Assembly (NCBI GenBank): GCA_036897625.1
Contig: JAYMTA010000942.1
Span: 1 to 22,858, forward strand
From: Pelargonium cotyledonis
Taxonomy: Eukaryota > Streptophyta > Magnoliopsida > Geraniales > Geraniaceae
Direction: 5' to 3'
Length of the DNA: 22,858 nucleotides
The translations under genes and the position numbers were made by a program. Every line of letters begins with the position of its first letter. The first letter of the stretch is position 1. Below, piece by piece: positions 1 to 9,390 of this stretch. The notes beneath the pieces are model-generated. The model searched no databases. It was given only the letters and a program-made list of their open reading frames with translations, and was not told where the DNA came from.

Positions 1-869
1 GTTTTAATGTTCGGGGCGGTTGAATGAATTTGAATTCGTTTCCCGCTCAAACACAGGATGCCTGATATCCGTCTACTAGCGAGGTTTTGGTCAGCGTGCC
101 TCTCGCATGACAACTTTAATGAACTTGGGAGCTGTCTGGTTATGGTAGTCTTGGTGCTGTACTGCCGGAGGCGTTGTCTGAGGTTTGATGATGTGTCAGT
201 GGTGCCACGTGCCAACCTCTGAATGATCACTGATACTTGAGAATTTTTGGGCATAAACATCAGCAGACACAAGATATCAATTAAGACTTGGGCAATAACA
301 CCGATACCCCTTTTGTAAAAGAGAACACCCGAGAAAAACACATTGAACTGACTTAGGATCTAATTTTGTTATGTGAGGACGAACATCTCGAACAAAACAA
401 GTACAACCAAAAATGTGGGGTTCAATAGGAAACAAAGAGTTTGTAGGAAACAAGATATGATAAGGAATTTCACCATCCAAAACTAATAATGGTAAACAAT
501 TTATGAGAAAACAGGCCGTTGAAACAGCATCTGCCCAGAAACATTTTGGAACATGCATATGGAATAAAAGTGCTTTGGCTGTCTCAAGAAGGTGTCTATT
601 TTTCCTTCAGCAACACCATTTTGAGATGGTGTGTCAACACAAGATGATTGATGGAGAATTCCATTTTGAGTCATGAAATTTTGATATGGAGCAGAAAAAT
701 ATTCTTTCGCATTATCACTTCGCAAAATACGAACTGAAGTATTAAACTATGTTTTTATTTAAGCACAAAAGGCGGTAAAATGCGAAAACAATTCTAAACG
801 ATTCTTCATAAAATAATGTCATGTCATTCGAGAAAAATCATCAACAAAAGAAAAAAAATACCGAAATTC
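1..869 (-). pseudogene. pol: Copia pol: integrase core and linker, frameshifted
   Basis: Integrase inserts the DNA copy into the genome. The catalytic Asp/Asp/Glu positions can be placed: the first Asp in HSDVWGP (about 850-870), the second in RSDNAKEY (about 702-725) and the Glu in QNGVAEGK (about 605-630). Stops at about 825, 755 and 745 and a one-base shift right after the AEGK block break the frame. The C-terminal part continues in another frame from 558 to 277, with WADAVSTACFLIN and FGCTCFV, both usual after the Copia integrase core. Positions 1-276 read as the poorly conserved linker towards reverse transcriptase, with stops. Confidence 0.9.
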
Positions 870-1661
870 AGTTTTGGATACAACAGGACATGGACCCCAA
901 ACATCAGAATGAACTAACTCAAAAGGACTACTAACTCTTTTATTGACTCGAGGAACAGACGGGTGACGATGATGTTTTGTAAACTAACATACCTCATACT
1001 CTAAAGATGATACCTTATGAAATTGGGGATATAGTCTCTTTAACACAAGTAGAGATGGGTGTGCTGACCAACAATGTGCTTCAAAGGGTGTTAAGACACT
1101 TGAACAAGCAATAGATCTGGGAACTTGCTCTTGTTTATCCAGAATATAGAGACCCCCCGATACATGTCCTTTACCAATAATCTGCTTCGTCATAAGATCC
1201 TGAAAAAGACAGTGGTTTGGAAAAAATAAGGGACAACAATTTAGAGCACGAGTAAGCTGACTGACAGACGTTAGATTAAAAGAAAAATTAGGTAAACTCA
1301 AGACATTAGATAATAGAAGAGATGGAGTGAGGTGAATGGTGCCAGACCCAAGAATAGGGGATGTAGAACTATCTGCTAATGTGACTTGTGAACTAGAAGT
1401 ATGGGGCTTAAATGTGGTAAAGAGGTTGTGATTACCTGTCATATGATCTGTGGCACCAGTATCAATGACCCATTCCGATGACGAAGAAAGAAGACATGTA
1501 TTTGGGTTACCTGACTCAGCAGCAACAGTGATAGAATGAGATGGATGCTTCAGTGTTTCTTGGTACTGATGAAATTTAGCAAAGTCGTCCGCAGATATAG
1601 TGACTGTTTGTGCGGATGATAAGTCTGATGAGGTAGCAGCAATGTGTGCCGAGTAAGTCCG
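870..1661 (-). pseudogene. pol: Copia pol: aspartic protease and GAG-pre-integrase region
   Basis: The minus strand encodes WVIDTGATDHM at about 1440-1472. Its DTGA (1452-1463) is the catalytic motif of the retrotransposon protease that cuts the polyprotein. An open stretch from 1442 to 984 follows, including the ILGSGT and LTSVSQL blocks typical of the protease C-terminus and the GAG-pre-integrase zinc region. A TAG stop at about 984 interrupts the frame just after the Cys of the last zinc-binding pair. Between gag and protease, 1480-1661 reads as a linker with several Ser/Thr-rich stretches. Confidence 0.88.
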
Positions 1662-2453
1662 CTAAGGTTTGTTCTGCAATTTGAAACACGTCCATCTTGT
1701 GTGACATGGTTCATGACAATAATAACAAACAACTCCCTCATTATCCAAATTTTGATTCCCCCGCCTTCCTGTTCCTTTTCTAAAATTTCTGGTATTGTCT
1801 GAACTATTGTTGCGAGTCACAAGAGCATTAAGAACCGGAGCCGAATAATTAACCGGAGCAGCACTATCTGTGCGAAGAACTCGAGAATACACCTTTTGTA
1901 AAGAGGGAATCTCAGAACTCGAGAGAACTTGAGATTTAGCCATCTCAAATTGAGAGCCAAGACCCGCTAAAAAACTCATAATCGCCATCTGCTCCCGTTG
2001 AGTTTGCTGCACTTTAATACCAGAACTAAACGGTAACAAGGCATTTAATTCCTCGTAAGTTCTTTTAAAGTTCATAAAATATGCCTGAAGAGATTGGTCA
2101 TTTTGTTTAGCACGATAAAAACCTTTGCAGACTTCATAAATACGAGCAATATTTCCTTTTCCCGAAGACAAAAACTCTAAATAATCAATCAATTCCTTGA
2201 CATACTCACAGTGATTAATCATGCTCAATACCTGATCAGTGTCAATAGAGTTCTTAATTTGCGGAATCAGTTTGGCATCTTCTTTCAACCACTCCTTGCG
2301 AGTATCTTTATCTTTTGGTGGATCATCCTTAGATATATCCAAATGGTCTTACACTAGTCCCGATAATTGGAGCCCGTAAAGTTTTTGATCTGTAATTCGT
2401 GATATCACCGGAATCACATTCGTCAAGACTACTCCTCTCTGTTCATCACCCAT
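1662..2453 (-). pseudogene. gag: Copia gag (capsid, zinc knuckle), broken
   Basis: Gag forms the virus-like particle that packages element RNA. The likely start is the ATG at 2453, opening MGDEQRGVV. A conserved block ending in the KTIWIYL motif follows, but it sits in a shifted frame relative to the start, and its central Trp codon is TAG. A second shift near 2325 leads into an open stretch of about 225 residues down to 1662. That stretch holds the plant gag (UBN2-type) core and a CX2CX4HX4C zinc knuckle with intact Cys/Cys/His/Cys spacing (CYYCHEPCHTRWTC). The usual glycine before the His is Cys here. Pol follows downstream. The frame breaks make this a pseudogene. Confidence 0.9.
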
Positions 2454-2610
2454 TGGAAACCACACACAATAGAATTATAGTAGCTAGAAAACAAAAGGGA
2501 CAATATGGAAATACTGAGTAAGTGCGTGAATCAAATCTGGTGGCGCGTGACGGACCGATGGCTGTGAAACAAATTCACAAAGAGAAGCTGCAAAGTAAAG
2601 CAGAGGAGAA

Positions 2611-2716
2611 ACTGGGCAGAACTAAGCAGAAACAGTTTTGCTCACCTGGGCAGAACAAAGCAGAGACAGTTCTGCTCCACTGGGCAGAAATAAGAAATGT
2701 TGCTCACTTGGGCAAC
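2611..2716 (-). repeat. Imperfect tandem repeats in the Copia leader
   Basis: Plus-strand units start at 2611, 2644 and 2679 (33, 35 and 27 bp), with a partial fourth at 2706. Each opens with A-C-(C)-T-GGGCA and closes with a form of GTT(T/C)TGCTC. They lie between the primer-binding site and gag, in the untranslated leader. Apparent reading frames here are a by-product of the repeats. Confidence 0.75.
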
Positions 2717-2741
2717 TAGAGAAGAAAATTTTAGAATCGTA

Positions 2742-2753
2742 GCTCTGATACCA
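2742..2753 (-). other. Primer-binding site for initiator methionine tRNA
   Basis: The minus strand reads TGGTATCAGAGC directly after the LTR end. This is the standard plant Copia primer-binding site, complementary to the 3' end of initiator tRNA-Met. Its position fixes the inner LTR boundary at 2754. Confidence 0.92.
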
Positions 2754-2916
2754 TGTAACAATATGAGGGAATAATTTCTCTATATTGTATTGAAGAGAAT
2801 ACATACATATATATACAAAGAGAATGATCTAAACTAAGAAGGGAATAATAAGAAATCCCTTAAATTACTCCCTAATTATACTTTCCTATTATACATATTT
2901 CTTTGTGAAACTTACA
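2754..2916 (-). repeat. 5' LTR of the Copia element (about 163 bp)
   Basis: On the minus strand the LTR begins TGTAAG and ends GTTACA, giving the expected TG...CA ends with short inverted termini (TGTAA/TTACA). The inner end abuts the primer-binding site exactly. The outer end at 2916 is chosen from the TG terminus only, because the partner LTR is not in the window. LTRs of this length are known among small plant Copia families. Confidence 0.7.
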
Positions 2917-3276
2917 TTTCCAGGGTCTACCTCCCAGATATATAACTGTGATTAAATTAATCGTTAGATATATCCACGTTTGTGCTCGGTATACCATACA
3001 GTGTTACTATTTTAAAAACTGGACCATCTTTCTGTATAACATAAACAATAAACATAAACACTAGTACCTTGGAATAACCTCTCTTGAAATTCCTCTGTGA
3101 CTTTGCAACCTCTTCTGATATTCTTCTCTTCTTTGGTATTTCCAGTTCTCACAGTGGTTCAATGTCTCTTATATTAAAAAAAAATTATGCACAAAATCGA
3201 TGATGGTGGGTGAGCTGGTGGTTGCATTGAAGAGTGGTTGATATTAGTTAACAGGAGAGAGAGAGAGAGAGAGAGG

Positions 3277-3313
<37 letters not shown>

Positions 3314-3540
3314 GAGGGTAAAGTTACATCACAAAAGCATAGGTAGTTTTGTTAAGGAAAACCATTTAGACGTTAACAGTGTTATCATAGGAACAACCCA
3401 GCTCTTGTGAGAAGTAGACGTTTTTTTTTATGAATGTCTATAAACATTCATCAACAAGTAGAGTTACCGAACAATTTTTTCTCAAAAATAAAACGTGCCT
3501 TAACCTATGGAATTTATTCTACTTCCTCTAGCTTAGGGCT
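2917..3540. other. Non-coding stretch between Copia LTR and old LTR-like repeat
   Basis: No coding pattern or recognisable element is visible. The stretch holds the GA microsatellite (3255-3310) and a small perfect hairpin at 3430-3451 (8-bp arms ATGAATGT/ACATTCAT, 6-bp loop) directly after a run of T. The hairpin could be chance or a relic of a small element. Confidence 0.5.
3255..3310. repeat. GA/CT dinucleotide microsatellite
   Basis: Nearly pure (GA)n over about 56 bp, interrupted once by GGGAGG near 3275. This is a simple repeat with no gene beside it. Confidence 0.95.
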
Positions 3541-3782
3541 TGTTTGGGAACAATGAAACATCTCATTTAGCCTGCTTTTATGCATGTTCAATGGTATAAA
3601 TGTAAATTCCAAATTCATATATATATTAAACTTAACGAGAAAACACCACCAATTCTAACACTTTTTACTCTATTAGATATGTTTGCTACTCCAAGTAGCC
3701 CGCCAAGCCATCATGGAGCTTATCATCGCTTCGGGCTGTCTCAGCAACATTTCACAAGTCTCGAACCCTTAGAATGCTACGC

Positions 3783-3892
3783 CATGTGGTAAAGGCTTCT
3801 AGGGGATTAATCATACACTTCTGAGCATAAGGGTCCTATAAAAGCACACCTACTCGTCTGGCGCCCGCGCATGGCGCGTCCAAGAAGCAAGG
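3783..3892 (+). repeat. Old LTR-like module, copy A
   Basis: Direct-repeat partner of 5377-5476. Shared landmarks in order are GTGGT(A/G)AAGGCT, a central GAGCATAAGGG, then a GGCG-rich stretch (TGGCGCCCGCGC in this copy, TGGCGTCCACACG in the other). Before the solo LTR inserted, the two copies lay close together, so they look like tandem modules of an older LTR upstream region. Confidence 0.55.
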
Positions 3893-3926
3893 TCAGTTCG
3901 CAAGACTTGAAGCTCCGGAACACTAT

Positions 3927-5363
3927 TGATAACTCGTATTTCTACATATTATTTGGCCCTATTTTATTCTATGTATGCCTCATTGTTCTCAAGCATTGCC
4001 CTTGATTTGTTTTGGCTGTGCACATTTTTCATGGAAATTACACTTTTGCACACAACCGACACTTATTTTGACTTTGGCGTGTTTTTACTCATTTAATGCC
4101 AATTTCCACTTATTTGTGCCTTAAAAACTATGATTTAGTGTTCTCAAGCTTTTTAGATCATTATCTCAACGTCCGGACATGATGGGGAGCGAAAAGTTAA
4201 ATCGAAAATTGTGTGGATCACCTGCAAGTTACGCCACAACACAAAACCTTCTACGCCGTGACGCCACAAAAGTCAACATTGAGTCAAACTTTGACAGTTC
4301 TTGCGATGCCGCAGTGGAAACACATCTACGCCTTTTGTCTTTATTTTGAGTTTTGAGTTCTTCCCGTGGGTTTAGAGCTTCCATTGATTCTTCATCCACC
4401 ATAGAGCTCAGTTAGGTATTTTTGGTAGAGATTAGTGAGTGATCTTAGGCTAATCAAGAGCTTCGCTCAATCGATTGCCGCCCCACACTAGTTAGGGTTA
4501 TATTTTATGTCTTTTATATTACAAATATTTGGATTTTGAACTTTGTATTCTAATACAAGTTGTTCAATCTATTAGTATGTTTTGTTCTAGCAATTCGATA
4601 TTCCATTATTTATGCATGTTTGTAGTTTATACTTCCGTGTGTAACTAATCTCTTGTGGTAGGCATGTAGTTGACTTGGTGTTGTTGTTTTATTTAACCTA
4701 TTGCTATCATTTGGTTGTTTTTAGTACTTTTCGTTGTGGTGGTTTGTTGGGTTCAATGACTAGTTATGGATTGATCACCCACGACTTTGATCACGGTGCA
4801 AGCTTTGCCTTTATCATATGGTTGTTTGCGTGGATAGAACCACTTAGTGGATTAACCTCATTGCAGTCAAATGCTTTAGAGTTGTCCATGCCTCTAACAA
4901 GAGCCGGTCGCATATTCAACATGTATGTGACCCTTTTCCAATCACATGCCTAGGGGCGCAAACTACACATAGGTATTAATCGATGATGGTGTATTCGTGC
5001 TGAGTGCCAAGTGAGTCTTATAGCGAACACTTGATTACTTGAACGGGCTTGAGGTAGTGAAAAGTCAACAACTAGGTAATAGTAGTTAATTAGGGCAACA
5101 CCCGTTCATAAGTTAATTGCATCCCGATAACGTATGTCACATCTTTTTAATATTTGCTTTACTTATTGTTGTTTACATTTGTTGCACTTTACATTCCCGC
5201 AATCAAAACACACACACTCCATCACTGTTTATTTTCTTGTCTAGTTAAATAGTTGCAACTTAGTAACTCTTTTGCTACCGCTTGTTCCCTGTGGAGACGA
5301 TATACAAAGAACTTACCAGTTCTATATTACTAGTGCAACTTTGGTACACTTACTAGAAATACA
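3927..5363 (+). repeat. Probable solo LTR of a Gypsy-type retrotransposon
   Basis: The sequence begins TGATAACTCG and ends ...AATACA, giving TG...CA termini. CACTA(T) lies immediately before it (3921-3926) and CACTA(G) immediately after (5364-5369), a 5-bp duplication with a one-base uncertainty at the left edge. The 3' portion contains CCCTGTGGAGACGATA (about 5288-5303) followed by a short AT-rich tail. To my knowledge this is the usual end of large plant Gypsy LTRs. No internal coding region or primer-binding site follows, so it is best read as a solo LTR left by LTR-LTR recombination. Open frames inside it (for example 4675-4953) have no recognisable domain. Direction is inferred from the end motif. 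Confidence 0.72.
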
Positions 5364-5376
5364 CACTAGTTACCCC

Positions 5377-5860
5377 GCGTGGTGAAGGCTCCTTGAAATG
5401 TCGATGTACACCTTTGAGCATAAGGGGTGTATGGGGTTTGTCGTTCATGCTTGGCGTCCACACGCAGCGTGCCCAAAAGTTAGAGTTTCAAGCCAGTCAA
5501 GTGGACCCCACTTCACTATCGACCAATCACGCGATGACACGTGGAATATGTGTGGGGGCTTTAGTATAAATACCCCCTCCTAATAAAAATAAGGGGGATT
5601 TCATTCTCTAATTTTACATTTTATCTCTTTCAAACACTCCTTATGAGCCTTCATGTATCCCAATCAAAATCTCATTCTTTCGCCTGAGGTGGCGTCTCGG
5701 GAACACCTATGTACATCGTTCTTTGGTTTGTTTGCCTTCGCAAGTCACAAGTCCTCTGACATTACTGAGAAACCTTGACATTAGAGACGTACATTGGCCA
5801 TCGTACATCGATGGTCGACAGTGGATTTCAGTTGATGTTAGAGAGTTTTCGGGTGTCACC
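5377..5860 (+). repeat. Older LTR-like sequence with promoter, copy B of the module at its start
   Basis: 5377-5476 repeats the module at 3783-3892. A compact promoter block and a possible polyadenylation context (AATAAAAATAAGG near 5583) follow, then a T-rich stretch and the GCCTGAGGTGGCGTCTCGG block near 5682. This pattern is typical of an LTR. No coding region of a matching retrotransposon is attached; the hAT transposase remnant begins near 5865. Family and exact ends are unknown. Confidence 0.5.
5523..5572 (+). promoter_or_regulatory. CCAAT box, G-box and TATA box
   Basis: CCAAT at 5523-5527, palindromic CACGTG (G-box) at 5538-5543 and TATAAATA at 5565-5572 lie in the expected order and spacing for a plant RNA polymerase II promoter. 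The block sits inside the older LTR-like sequence, so it is read as a retrotransposon promoter. No intact gene lies downstream. Confidence 0.65.
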
Positions 5861-5864
5861 TCAA

Positions 5865-6370
5865 CCATCATGTCAGAGAGTTTGTGTGACTACTTAACTT
5901 GGACATCCATTCAAAGAATCAATCATACACATCTTATTGCCCGCTTTGGTGATAATAATTGAAAATCACATAAAATGATTTTGAACTTTTCTCCAATTTC
6001 TAGTCATAAAGGTGATGCTATTGGTAGGACAGTTGAAGAATGTTTGTTGTCTTGGGGGTTTAGAGAGTAAGCTTTACACAGTGACTGTTGATAATGCTAG
6101 CTCTAATGATGTAGCATGTAACTATTTGCGAAGAATTTGGGAGCGTGAGGGATGTATTAGTGATGGTAAATTTTTTCTTATTAGATGTTTTGCTCACATT
6201 ACCAACTTGATGGTTTGGGATGGTTTGAAAGAAAATAGAGCTCCATTGATAAAGTTCGTGCTACTATAAAATATGTGAGAAGTTCTCCGTCAAGGCTACA
6301 AACATTTAAAGAACTTGCAAATAAATTGAAAATAGAGAGTAAATCTTCTTTATGTCTCGATTTACCCACT
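5865..6370 (+). pseudogene. Outer hAT transposase, 5' part
   Basis: hAT transposases excise and insert the element by cut-and-paste. The match starts near the TWTSIQRINHTHLIA block (about 5893-5940), the conserved stretch around the first catalytic Asp region, where one base is missing just before TWTS. It continues through HKGDAIG, TVTVDNASSND (the second catalytic Asp in a VDNAS context, about 6083-6110), a Cys-His region (RCFAHITNLMV) and a YVRSSPSRL block. It stops at CLDLPT, exactly where the inner hAT element inserts. Stops near 5962 and 6050 and frame changes near 6050 and 6255 kill the gene. The N-terminal BED zinc finger is absent. The family is the plant Ac-like/RICESLEEPER type. 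Confidence 0.92.
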
Positions 6371-7929
6371 TAGGGTTGTTCATTTTTTGCTATGACCCAA
6401 AAACCCCGCCCGACCCGTCCCAGTCCGACCATACCCAGACCGGACAGATCCGGTCTGGTCTCCAGTCTAGACGGTCACATTTATCTTCGGGTTGGTTCGG
6501 TCCGGGTCAAACCTAGATGTGTTCAGCATGACTCGATATTTAAAATTAGGTATGGTTTGTTTGCCTCATCCATTCGAGTATTTGACCATTACCGATATGC
6601 TGCTATGTTCTTCATCTTTCGGCCACACACTTATCTCCAATCAACGCCGCCAAACACACCGGCCACACACTCATCTCTTCACCACCGGACACCGACCACG
6701 CAGGGACATACCCGTTTCATCTCCCACTCTCTCAAAGGTATTGCCACTTCTTTTTTTGAATTGTTCCTGCTTCAATTTTAAGAATTGGGAATTGTTCCTA
6801 TTTCAATTTGATTTTGGGATTTGGGACTTGATTTTGGGCTCCTGGTAATTTGGTTTTATTTTTGTCGTGATGTGTTGTTTGTGCAGCATTCTAGAGAGCA
6901 AGCTTCTAGAAATCTTGATAGTTACTTCAACAGTAGGTGTGTGTTGCCTTTTGATCAATTTTATGTTGAATTTAGTTTAGTATCCTTTGATGTTCTGTAC
7001 ACCAGTGATGGTTGTCACAAATTTTTGCTTTCTGCTTTATTTAGTTGCTAATCTATTTATTTAGAGCATTTTGTTTGATGTTGTGGTTAATGGGTTAACA
7101 CTTAAGTGTACTGTTATTCTCTTGTGGGTCTGAATTTGATGTTGCATTGTTTAATCCTACAATTGTTCTGTATCAATTTGCTCTAGATTTTGCATTTTAT
7201 TATGATAATCACATGACTGACCAAGGAACAATTACCCAAATAGATGATGGTGTTAATCTTTACTTATAATAATCATATATAAGATTGTTGTTTTGCATGT
7301 TGGATGTGTGTTTTGAGTCTTTGTTGCACGATGAGTTCAAAAGTTGATGAGTGTGGTGTGCTTGTGTAATCTGCTTTAAGATGGGAGTGTACTGGTGGAG
7401 AGCTTTGCGAGTATGTCACAATTTTATTAATGTATATCATTGTGTCTAATGACTTATTTCTCTTGTTTATGTTACTAACAAGCAATGCGTCAAAATATGT
7501 TTATATGTATGTCCATCTCTTGCTTGGGGTGATCTGCTTTTAGGTTGAAGCACGACTTGGTTTTTGTCATAGTACTCATCTTTTTACGGTTTACAATAAT
7601 GAAAGACCTACATTGTTGTCATTTTTTGCAATTCTTAAACTTTTTTTTTAGGTTTGACATTGCTAAAGTTCTGTTCTTTATGCTTGACAAAACAAGTGAT
7701 TAGATGGTTCTCTCTTTTCTCCTGCTGTTTTTTCGTTTTTTTTTTCGGATGATGAGTACTGCAACCTTAGCTTGAAAAGTTAGGTTGAGTATTTTGTTAC
7801 AAGGTCATGGCAAATTCCATCCAATTATCCAACGTTGGATTTGTTTTACAATATTTATCAAGCATGCATGTGGATTTTAAAGTTTGAATTCCGCTTTTTT
7901 GTGATTGTTTGTGTGCATGTCTCTTGCAG
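6371..7929 (+). other. Inner hAT 5' region, non-coding or unrecognised
   Basis: After the GC-rich subterminal region (to about 6500), a stretch at 6600-6740 repeats GGCCACACACT(T/C)ATCTC twice (about 6621 and 6660) and is rich in CACC. A GT...AG interval (6738-6886) could be a 5' untranslated intron. The rest up to 7929 is T-rich and intron-like. I see no transposase N-terminus and no further recognisable exon. Part of it may be eIF6 intron sequence captured with the exon. Confidence 0.5.
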
Positions 7930-8133
7930 GTCCTTTTGGTAGCGGGAACTGTAAACCGTGGAAGTGATATGATAGCTTTCAAGTTGATTGTTAATGACTG
8001 GACGACATTCTGTGGTTCAGACACCATTGCAACTGAGTTGTCTGTCATTGAGAGTGCTTTCAAGTTAAGGGAAGCCCACCCAAGTGCCATTATGGATGAG
8101 ATGAGGAAATCAATGACCGATACTTACGTTTGA
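7930..8133 (+). pseudogene. EIF6: Captured C-terminal exon of translation initiation factor eIF6
   Basis: 67 codons and a TGA stop with no internal stop or frameshift. The text includes [45 protein letters not shown] and [13 protein letters not shown], which I recognise as the C-terminus of plant eIF6, the factor that binds the 60S ribosomal subunit and works in its maturation. A T-rich stretch and TTGCAG precede it, so the start is a 3' splice site. The three codons before the splice site (LLQ) also happen to fit eIF6, so the exact left edge could be slightly earlier. Substitutions at usually conserved positions (for example a Phe-Lys pair where a small-residue pair is usual) suggest relaxed selection. 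No other eIF6 exon is visible nearby, so this is a fragment carried in the hAT element on the same strand as its transposase. Confidence 0.88.
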
Positions 8134-8670
8134 GGTAATACAACTTGGCAACCAATCCAAGTTAATGACAACATTAGTGTTAAATGGTTTCAGTGAATTA
8201 GAGCAATGTTATCTTTTGATTTTTGTTTAGTTGCTAGACTTGGAAAACAAGTTCCCTTGTTCTAAACCAAAGAAGCAAAGATAATGAAGTTTGGATGTGT
8301 TTCAAACAGGTGGATTTGTTATTTGTAGTTAAGTCTAGTTTTTCAAATAATATGGTCAAATTAGAGTTTGATCATGCAAAGTCTTGTACCAAAATAGTTC
8401 ATTAATGATTGAGTTAGCAGCCAATCAGCTGAATACTTAATGATAGGAGAAAGTTTATAATGCATTGTTAAATTTGGTGTCTTAACTTTGGCGCTAAGGC
8501 TATGTTTGGTATTTTTAAATAGAATGTTTATTCCACCATTTTCTTTCATGACTTATATTTGCTAGTTACTAAAACCAATAATGAATGGATAGCCCATTTT
8601 ATTAGGAGAGCTCATTTTGACTTTTTTCTTGAAAATCATCACTAGTTACTATTTTGTTCATGAGTTGAAC
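8134..8670 (+). other. Stretch after eIF6 stop, probably captured 3' untranslated or intron DNA
   Basis: AT-rich and without a coding match. It begins right after the eIF6 stop, so its first part may be eIF6 3' untranslated sequence. GGCTATGTTTGGTA near 8498 resembles the start of a small inverted-repeat element, but I found no matching end. Confidence 0.4.
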
Positions 8671-8673
8671 AAA

Positions 8674-9390
8674 ATGGCTAGTAGATTGAGAGAAAAGTTT
8701 GATAAATACTGGGGTAGTGTGGAGAAGATGAACGAAATCATAGGTCGGGTAATGCTTGAAAAGGTGAAAGTCGTTATACATGATTTGTTTGATGAGTATA
8801 ATTGAATATATATGTCATCACTAACTCCCAACGAGGTTCCTTCACCTCAACCCCAAGATGTTAACCTGGATGAGTGGTGGTTGTTAGTTATTGAGCAAGA
8901 AACTAGGAAAGAGAGAATGGTTTAGGGAGATCTGGATTTATGAGATCTGAGCTTAACCGATATTTGAATGAGAACATTGACGATAAACGTTGCAAGAACA
9001 TATTGCTTTAGTGGAAATTGCATTCTCCTAGATTTCTTATTCTTGCACGGATGACACGCGATATATTGGCTATGTCAGTTTCTACAATTGCTTCAGAGTC
9101 CACATTTAGTGCTGGAGGGCGTCATCTAGATTCATTTAAGTGTTACTTGCTTCTGAAGGTAATATATTAGTTTTCAAAAATTATTTATATTCAATTAAAT
9201 AGTCATTGCATAAGTTTTAAATTGCTTACTTCATTTTTCTTTCAACAAGACGGCACAAGGTATGATATGTGGTCAATATTGGATTCGTCAATTATCTCGC
9301 CCTGAAGCCCCCATGGTGGGCATGGAAGAAGTTCTTGAAGAGTTAGAGGAATTTGAAAAAGGCATCAATATTTCATTTGTTATTTGTTAA
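8674..9390 (+). pseudogene. Inner hAT transposase, C-terminal remnant
   Basis: It opens with MASRLREKFDKYWGSVEKMN, the same block as FDKYWGDVE in the outer copy, then LFDEY. After stops near 8805 and 8925, the C-terminal dimerisation domain follows: ELNRYLNEN, PRFLILARMTRDILAMSVS, ESTFSAGGRHLDSF. A TAG replaces a codon just before the WKLHSPRF block (about 9012). A GT...AG intron (9159-9249) precedes the last exon, TAQGMICGQYWIRQ, ending in a Glu-rich tail and TAA at 9388. The N-terminal half with the first catalytic residues is missing. Confidence 0.9.
9159..9249 (+). other. Intron in the inner hAT transposase
   Basis: Bordered by AAG|GTAATA and AACAAG|ACGGCA. It interrupts the dimerisation domain between the Lys and TAQG, the same site as in the outer copy, which supports both intron calls. 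Confidence 0.8.

Larger units (their letters stand above)
1..2916 (-). mobile_element. Ty1/Copia LTR retrotransposon, 5' part, degenerate, runs off left edge
   Basis: Read on the minus strand, the order is LTR (2754-2916), primer-binding site (2742-2753), a leader with short tandem repeats, gag, protease, GAG-pre-integrase and integrase. Integrase lying before reverse transcriptase is the Copia order. Reverse transcriptase, RNase H and the 3' LTR are not in the window. Several in-frame stops and at least three frame breaks show that this copy is dead. Target duplication cannot be tested because the other end lies outside the window. Confidence 0.95.

Noticed and set aside
3254..3310. GA tract as a CRISPR-like or regulatory array
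   Set aside because: It is a plain dinucleotide microsatellite without spacers.
3430..3451. 8-bp perfect hairpin as a transcription terminator
   Set aside because: Plant nuclear DNA does not use such terminators, the T run lies on the wrong side for the plus strand, and no gene is adjacent.
3534..3560. GGGCTTGTTTGGGAAC as a MITE end
   Set aside because: It resembles common MITE termini, but no matching inverted end was found downstream.
4675..4953. 92-codon open frame inside the solo LTR, possible membrane protein
   Set aside because: It lies within a TG...CA bounded LTR, has no recognisable domain, and its hydrophobic stretch is expected from T-rich DNA.
5723..5962. 79-codon open frame as one gene
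   Set aside because: Only its C-terminal part (from about 5893) is hAT transposase. The N-terminal part is LTR-like DNA, so the frame is a chance fusion.
6392..6848. Two overlapping frames of 118-129 codons at the left of the inner hAT
   Set aside because: They start in the GC-rich subterminal repeat and run through a putative untranslated region. No domain is visible, and both frames overlap.
8498..8550. Start of another MITE (GGCTATGTTTGGTA)
   Set aside because: No inverted partner or target duplication was found nearby.
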